Positions 57,684 through 64,000 of a DNA stretch of 64,000 nucleotides are shown piece by piece; position 1 is the stretch's first letter, and every line of letters starts with the position of its first letter. Position numbers and translations under genes: made by a program. The DNA is from Pleurostoma richardsiae (Eukaryota > Ascomycota > Sordariomycetes > Calosphaeriales > Pleurostomataceae). The stretch lies in contig JANBVO010000002.1 of NCBI GenBank assembly GCA_030052745.1, forward strand, positions 868,001 to 932,000, written 5' to 3'. The notes under the pieces are model-generated. The model did not search any database. It saw only the letters and a program-made list of their open reading frames with translations, and had not been told where the DNA came from.

Positions 57684-60600
57684 ATGGCCAGCCACCCCAG
57701 CCCCAGCCATGCCAGCATCGCGAGCAGCGCCCCAGACCAGCGCCAGCTCCGGCTGATGGCGGCGGCGGCGCAAGCCAACGAGGCCCGCCTGCGCGACATA
57801 CTCGCCGAGGAGCCCGCGTGGACGTCCACGGCCGACCGCGACGCGCTGCGTCAGTCCCTGCAGAAGATAGCCGCCCGCGGCAAGCTGTCGCTCGTCCGCC
57901 TCCTCCTCGACCATGGCGCCGAGCCGAACCCGCGCCGCGACGGCGAGATCCCCGCCTTGGCGAAGGCTGCCGAGTCCGGACAAACGGCCGTGGTGAAGGA
58001 GCTGCTCGCACGCAAGGCGCACCCGGACTGGCGTGGCAAGAACGGCCAGTCGGCGCTGTTCATGGCGGCCATGCGGGGTCACGATGCCGTGGTGAGGGCG
58101 CTGCTGGACGCGGGGGCAAGTGCGGCAGTACGGAATAAGGACGAGCGTACGCCGCTGCTGTTCTTGGCGGCGGAGAAGGGCGACAAGTGGAATACTGAAG
58201 TGCTGAAGCTGCTGGTGGAGCACGGCGCGGACCTCGAGGCCAGGGACAAGATCGGACGGACGCCGCTGCTATGGGCGGCGACGAATGGCAATGTGCGACT
58301 GGTGAGCGTGCTACTCGACGGGCGCCTGGGCAGGAGAGTGGACATCTCGGCTACCAACAACAGGAACCGCACGGCGCTGCACCTGGCGGTGGAGACCAAC
58401 GACGAGGAGATGGTCCGCGTCCTGCTAGAGCACCATGCGGATGTCAGGGCTGTCAGTGACGGCGGCTGGACGGCGCTACACCACGCCGCGATGGGCGGCT
58501 ACGCCAAAATGGTCGGGATGCTGCTTGCGGCCGGCGCGGACGTCAACGCCGAGCTCACTAATGGCATGACCCCGCTGCATTGGGCTGCCCTCAACGGGAA
58601 AGAAGAGGTGGTGCGGCTGTTGCTGACGCGCAACGACACTAACATATCTATCAAGGATGGCTTCGACCGGACGCCGATGCTTTGCGCGGCCGAGAATTAC
58701 CATACGGAGATTGTCCAGATCCTGTCCCCCGCGCGGAACGCCCACCGCCTGTCGCCTTTTGCGCAAGAGGCTTGCAGGGCCTTCGCGGCGACCGTTGTCG
58801 ACTTCGGCACGTTCCGCGAGGGGAAGACGCAGCGCGTGTTTAAGCACTCTGTCCACGAGGTTTTGTATGGCTGGGATAAGGAGAACGACAAGCCCAGGGT
58901 ACCGATGCTGAAGAAGAATATCAAGTACTTCAAGGATATCCCCGCTTTTCGATGGATCCATCTTCCCGCGAACAATGTGAGACTCAACCGGAAGACTTCT
59001 TGGCAGCTAGTTACATCTAACATTATCTAGGTCGCATGGGTTGAGGTACTTTAAACAGCGGTCCTTCTTCATTAAACTCCTTGTACTGAAATCTCTCTGG
59101 CAGACACTCCTGGCGAAGTGGTTCGTTGAAGGGGGCCACCGTGACATCGAGGCGTTCAAGGCCTTGGAGAAGTGCTTTGACCAGGAACACCGTGGAACCT
59201 TCGTACATGCGAAATTCATGAGGGCCTTCTCCCAGCGTATATCTACGCCTCCAAACCATGCAGCGGACACCGACGAGAAGCCGCTGCCCAGCCTGTCTGA
59301 GGAGCCGTCCGCGATGAGTACAACGTCGAGCGAGGCGGGTACTGAGTCCACCTCAAAGCGGAATACAGAGCAACGCGAGAATATCAGTGGCACGTCGAAG
59401 GGAGAATCGAAGAAAAAGGGAAAGGCGGGGCAGATCGCTGACCGACATCCCTCGCGCCCAAGACGGTCAAAAGGCCCTCCCGGCAACCCTCCAGGTTCCA
59501 AGGAGACGAGGACATCTGCCAGCTCGGCCACAGCGTCGTCCTGGGAGGTCTCGAAGCTTCCAGCGTCAAATGACAAATTAGTCTTCTTCGTTAGTCTCTT
59601 CCTGTTTCCAATGCTTTGATATACGCTGACTCTCGTTAGATGCCCTTCCTCCATTACGAGACAGATGACAGACGCGAGGAGATGGCCCACGCAATCAAGA
59701 ACATCAATGCAGGCAGGCCTCCACCGGAGAAGCCTTCCAGAGATTATATGCTCGTGGCGGCATACCTACATCACACGCCGTCCCTTCACCCACGAAGAAC
59801 ACTCGACCAGTTCTTCTACCATGGCATCGACACTACGATCAGGGATACTGATCAGGTCATTCAGAAGTACTGCAGGAAGCACAAGGTGCAACCTAAGGTG
59901 TTCATGGTTGACCAACTTTGGCTGTGGATACTTGGTAGAGGTGAGGACACCCCGAACGTGCGTGACGGAGACTCACACACTTTTAGATCTTGTCATTACG
60001 TGCTTCCCAGAACGCTGGGACCAACCTCATCAGGATCCTGTGAATGTCTTGGACGGCATTATGGAGGAGGCCAAGGCTGAATCTGTTTATGAGCTAGCCA
60101 TGTTCATCACCAATCGCTGCTCTGGCATGTTCCACCGTCACCACCTCGACGACCAGAACTACCAGTTTCTGGACATGTTCGAGAGTTCTATTGGAGACGT
60201 GACCAACCAGGAGAGCGAGCTGTTCAACGACTTCAACCGAGCCTCTGCGCGGTCAGCCCAGTGGCTGAACGCCAAGCATCACCACCAGCATGGGTCGCAT
60301 CACAGCTCCATCGAGCGCGATCCGAAGATCCTCGACGCGCTGCTGGCCATCGGGAAGGAAGCCGCCCTGCTTGGCGAGATCAAGGATATCCGCGACGAGC
60401 TGAATATACTGGCCGTCGTTCTCAACTCGCAGGCAGTTATCCTCCAAGAATTCGAGAACAACCTCGTCGAGGGGCTCCGCCCCGAAGCTAGTGGTAGCAG
60501 CGTCGGTGCCGCCCGTCGGGCCTCAGACGCCGTAGTAGGCGAGGTGCGCAAGCGGTCGCGCGAGCAGAAGCGGCTACTGGAGGTGCACCGCAAAGACATC

Positions 60601-61320
60601 GAGCGGATGGATAGACAGGCTGAAAGTATCTATCTCAATCTAACACATCTCCTGGACTTAAAGCAGAAGCACTCCAACGCGCTGGAGGCCAGGTTCGCGC
60701 GGGATCAGGCGGTGATTGCAGCGCGGCAGGGCCAGACGGTCATGGTCTTCACTATCGTGACTATCGTGTTCCTGCCCATGTCCTTCATAGCGGGCTTCTT
60801 CGCCATCAACCTGCAGGAGTGGAACGACGGGCGGCTGACCATCGGGTACGTGTCCAAGTACATGTTCGGCATCGGGCTGGGCATCTCGATCCCGCTCATC
60901 GCCATGGCGTTCACGGTGACGGACATGTTTGACGCGGTGAAGGGCGTGTGGGCTGGAGTGAGGACCCACCTACCCGGGAGTAGACGGGAGGAGAGGCAGC
61001 AATTAGAGGGTGTCGCGCTGCATAAATCCGATCTATATGCTTCAAGGGCACGCTCGTCGATCGGCGACGAAGCACTCGGCTGGAGGATGAGGGGCTATGA
61101 CGGGGTGTCCTCGCGAGTCAGGCCGAGCTACGAGCCGGACCGTGACCGGGCGGGCATGGCGCCGATCCTGGCCGGGATGACAGGCCCGAGGAAGCACAGT
61201 GTCACAAGTGCGAATGGCGTGTCCTGGGCGAAGCCCAGCCTTGACAGGGGAAGGGGCCACGTCAGTGATGACCTCGAGCGAGGCAGAGACGGCCTCGGGG
61301 GTTCGTCGAAGGTGTACTGA
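57684..61320 (+). CDS. Ankyrin-repeat protein with C-terminal CorA-like Mg2+ transporter domain
   Basis: About 1,142 residues in five exons: 57684-58976, 59031-59045 (15 nt), 59104-59589, 59640-59940, 59987-61320. Residues about 20-350 hold eight to nine ankyrin repeats (for example GWTALHHAAMGGYAKMVGMLLAAGADVN). The middle contains the fungal CorA-like block FRWIHLPANNVAWVE. A Ser/Lys-rich low-complexity linker lies near 480-595. A long helical stalk precedes two membrane segments: VMVFTIVTIVFLPMSFIAGFF near 948-970 and YMFGIGLGISIPLIAMAF near 990-1010. After the first, the sequence FFAINLQEW stands where CorA proteins have GMN, so ion selectivity is uncertain. Such ankyrin-CorA fusions are fungus-typical; their biological role is poorly known. 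Confidence 0.9.
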
Positions 61321-61957
61321 GTACCTACGCCGTACCTGCACTCTTCATGTATCACCCTGCAAGACCAGCTGAGCGGCCGTCGATGGTACACGCGTGTTTT
61401 TGTGAGATGAAGCCCTCGCTTATTTTAGGCCATCGAGGTCCTTGGCTGGGTTCGTAAGGATACCTTACGGTTTGACTCACAACAGTGGCGACAGGCCTCC
61501 CCCCCAAGCAGCAACAGCCATGGGCAATGCAAGCCGTTATAATGCAGAACAAGCCGCGGTTCTCCTGCCTCCGGGCACACTCAATGGTCGATTGCAATAC
61601 AGAGAAGATTAGCAATTTCCCTGCACTAAGGACGAAATCGCTAAGAAAAGAGATGCTCTTGACTTTTTTTTTTGGTCCGTCGTGGCGTCTCGGTTCGAGC
61701 AGCCATGTCCGTCTGCGCACAGCATCCAGTATGAACTTCTTTTTTTGTGGAACATCAGCTGGTCTTTTGTCTTATTATGTGCGATTCATCGCCGTGCCGG
61801 ACTTCTCCTCTCGTTTTGGACTCTTGGTATTCTTGGCCCTCGATGTCTGATCAGTATCTCCGCCGCGTCATAGTTGACCCGAACCGCCCGCCGTCCACGT
61901 AAGGCAAGAGTGATTGATCTACTACGATGAAGGTGAGTCCACCGCGCAGGGAGCAAC
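61321..61957. other. Intergenic stretch, promoter of the GH6 gene
   Basis: About 640 bases with a T-run near 61662. An ATG AAG at 61927 is followed at once by a strong donor (gtgagt, 61933) and could be an alternative first exon of the GH6 gene. No signal-peptide exon was found. Confidence 0.4.
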
Positions 61958-63119
61958 ATGCGATCTTTCATCCGCAAGATGATGGCAAGCCATAAACCCG
62001 CCCCCGCGAACCCCTTCGATGGGAAGAAGCTCTCCGCCAATCCCGGCTGGGCCGCCAAGCTCGAGGAGACCTACAATGCGTTTGCAGCGCGGGGCGACGC
62101 CTTGAACGCCGGCAAGGTCCGCACCATCCAGGGGACCGGCACCTTCGTCTGGGTCTCGGACCGCGCCGGCCTGGCGAACATTGACTCGGCCGTCGCCGCC
62201 GCCCGCGCCGAGCAGAGGGCCACCGGGGTGCCCCAGATCGTCGGGCTGGTGCTCTACAACCTGCCCGACCGGGACTGCAGCGGGGGCGAGAGCTCGGGCG
62301 AGCTGCGGAGCAGGGACGGCGGCCTGGAGATCTACAAGCGCGAGTTCGTCGCGCCGTTCGCCGAGAAGGTGGGCGCCGCGCCGGACCTCACGTTCGCGGT
62401 GGTGCTGGAGCCGGACTCGCTAGCGAACGCGGTGACGAACCAGCAGATCGACTTCTGCAGGTGCGCGATCCCGACGTACGAGGAAGGAATAGCCTACGCC
62501 ATCCGCAGTCTGCAGTTCGAGCATGTGCACCTGTACATCGACGCTGCGAATGGCGGGTGGCTGGGCTGGGATGCTCACCTCGAGCCAGGTAGGGCAGACG
62601 CCCATATTTGCTGTGTGCCCCCGGCACTACGAAGCTGATCATCTACGAATAGCCGCCAAGGAGTTCGCCAAAGTCGTGCGCATGGCCGGCCCGGGCAGCA
62701 GGATCCGGGGGTTCGCCACCAACGTGTCCAATTTCAACCCGTACCTCGCCGAGCAGCGGGAGAAGTACACGGAGTGGAGCCGGTCGTGGGACGAGTCGCA
62801 CTACGTGTCCACCCTGGCGACCTACCTCGAGGCCGAGGGCCTGCCCGCGCGCTTCATCATCGACCAGGGGAGGGTGGCCCTGCCGGGCGCCCGGCAGGCG
62901 TGGGGCGAATGGTGCAACGTCGCGCCGGCCGGGTTTGGCATGCCGCCCGGCACCTCTGTGGCCAACCCTTATGTCGACGCCATCGTGTGGATCAAGCCGG
63001 GTGGCGAGAGCGATGGCCAAATCGGTGAGACGAAGGGCGCGCCGCCCGCAGGGCAATGGTTTGAAAGTTATGCTGAGATGCTGGTTGAGTGTGCGCATCC
63101 TGCTGTTGGGCCGAGTTGA
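61958..63119 (+). CDS. GH6 cellobiohydrolase/endoglucanase without visible signal peptide
   Basis: Cellulase of about 365 residues, two exons: 61958-62588 and 62653-63119 (junction EP|AAKEF). Family 6 blocks are all present: the catalytic loop YNLPDRDCSGGESSGE, VVLEPDSLANAVTN, LYIDAANGGWLGW, GFATNVSNFNPY, FIIDQGRVALPGARQ and WIKPGGESDG, the last containing the proposed base Asp. There is no CBM1 or linker. The N-terminus (MRSFIRKMMASHKPAPANPFDGK) starts the mature-like domain at once and has no hydrophobic core. An alternative two-codon first exon (61927-61932) would not add a signal peptide either. Either an upstream exon is missed, or the enzyme is not conventionally secreted. Confidence 0.9.
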
Positions 63120-63328
63120 ATGTTACTTGGGCGTGTCTGCTGGAGCCGCGAAACAAATGTGACACTGTGTAGTTGCTGGAAGACTGGCCTTTCTACCTGA
63201 AGCCTAATAGCCTTATCGAGTATCCTATCGTTCAACTGCCGCGTTTGAGGCTTGAGTGCCTCTCAATAATACGCCCTACAATTGTTTTACTGGTGGCTGG
63301 AAAGTTACAGACCGCATCTCTTATTCAT

Positions 63329-64000
63329 TCATGCCTTCTTAGCCCTCGCAAAGAAGATTTGCTGCTCACCCCCGAACTCGTCCGGCATAGCAGTTCGCTG
63401 CGGGTGCCAACGATAATCCGCATCCACCAGTCCGGCCTGGCTGAACATGTCCAAGATCTCCTGTTTCGTAAACCCCTGCTTGCGAGACACGGTGTGCGCC
63501 GCCGGATGCTCTGCATTCGGCACCGCACACCCGCTCTCGCTCGCCGCCACGCCGTCGACGACGACGAGCGACCCGCCGGAAGCCAGGCGCTCCGCGAGCC
63601 TCTGAACCATCTTTGCGGGATCCTCTACGTGATGGAGCGCTGCAGAAATGACGATGACGTCGAAGTTGAAAAGGTCCGGGCTGTCAAGCTTCTCGGGGTG
63701 GGCGAGGAGGTCCCCCTGGACGGCGCGCATCTGCTCGCCGGAGAGACCCTGGCTGCGGGCTGCGTTGTTGTACTGCTCCACCATGCCATCGGAGATGTCG
63801 ATGCCGCGGAGCGTGGAGACAAACGAGGCGAGGGCATAAATGACTGTTAGAAGAGGACTCTATGTGGACGTGGTCAAGACGCCTACTTACAGTGGAGGCT
63901 ACACCGTTGCCGCACGCGTAGTCGAGCATCTTCAGGTTCTTGTCCCCGGCGTCGCCTCCGGCAGGCAGGCCAATCCACTCGACATTGCCGCGCAGGAAGT
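63329..64000 (-). CDS. SAM-dependent methyltransferase, 5' end outside the window
   Basis: Partial class I methyltransferase; the start lies beyond position 64000. The visible 5' part reads NLKMLDYACGNGVAST, the SAM motif I. After an intron the sequence resumes with LASFVSTLRGIDISDGMVEQYN (acidic loop), VIVISAALHHVED (motif II region) and ASGGSLVVVDG, and ends at 63329 (FFARAKKA). The acceptor CTAACAG at about 63845 requires phase 1. The obvious donor GTAAGT (about 63890) is phase 0, while GTAGGC four bases further gives the right phase; the exact donor is therefore unsettled. The type resembles small-molecule or ubiquinone-like methyltransferases of fungi. Confidence 0.85.

Overview
The window is a 64 kb piece of a filamentous ascomycete genome, most likely a Sordariomycete-type plant-biomass degrader. 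The basis is short GT-AG introns (about 45-160 nt) with CTAAC/CTGAC branch sites, Zn2Cys6 and HET-domain genes, and secreted cellulose-oxidising enzymes typical of Pezizomycotina. No genus is claimed. Twenty-six protein genes are supported (one open at the right edge). All exon boundaries were read by eye from splice signals and frame continuity. No convincing tRNA or rRNA gene, intact transposon or CRISPR array was seen.

Layout. 1-12 kb, housekeeping genes: a mitochondrial carrier (+), an Mrm2-type mitochondrial rRNA methyltransferase (-), a repeat-bearing coiled-coil protein (-), the Ost3 subunit of oligosaccharyltransferase (+), and a conserved fungal protein often mislabelled geranylgeranyl pyrophosphate synthetase (-). 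12.4-19.6 kb: one 2,290-residue protein that fuses an NFX1/ZNFX1-like superfamily 1 helicase to three tandem CbxX/SpoVK-type AAA+ ATPase modules. I consider this the most unusual gene of the window.

20.4-28.6 kb: a compact set of small-molecule genes: a VOC/glyoxalase-fold protein, a LaeA-like methyltransferase, an FAD monooxygenase divergent from it, a Zn2Cys6 regulator, a medium-chain oxidoreductase and a tiny three-exon Dabb (A/B barrel) protein. It looks like a minor metabolic cluster without a backbone synthase.

29-46 kb: a lignocellulose island. Cellobiose dehydrogenase (cytochrome, flavin domain and CBM1) is divergent from an AA9 lytic polysaccharide monooxygenase, followed by a second AA9, a GH5 endoglucanase and, after an unrelated SRAP/HMCES-type DNA-crosslink protein and one hypothetical gene, a CE3-like esterase. 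Cellobiose dehydrogenase is a known electron donor for AA9 enzymes, so the proteins could work together outside the cell.

46-64 kb: a HET-domain gene with a suspicious frame break, an alpha/beta hydrolase, a secreted amidase with a large extra N-terminal region, an oxysterol-binding protein, an ankyrin-CorA fusion membrane protein, a GH6 enzyme without a visible signal peptide, and a methyltransferase cut by the window edge.
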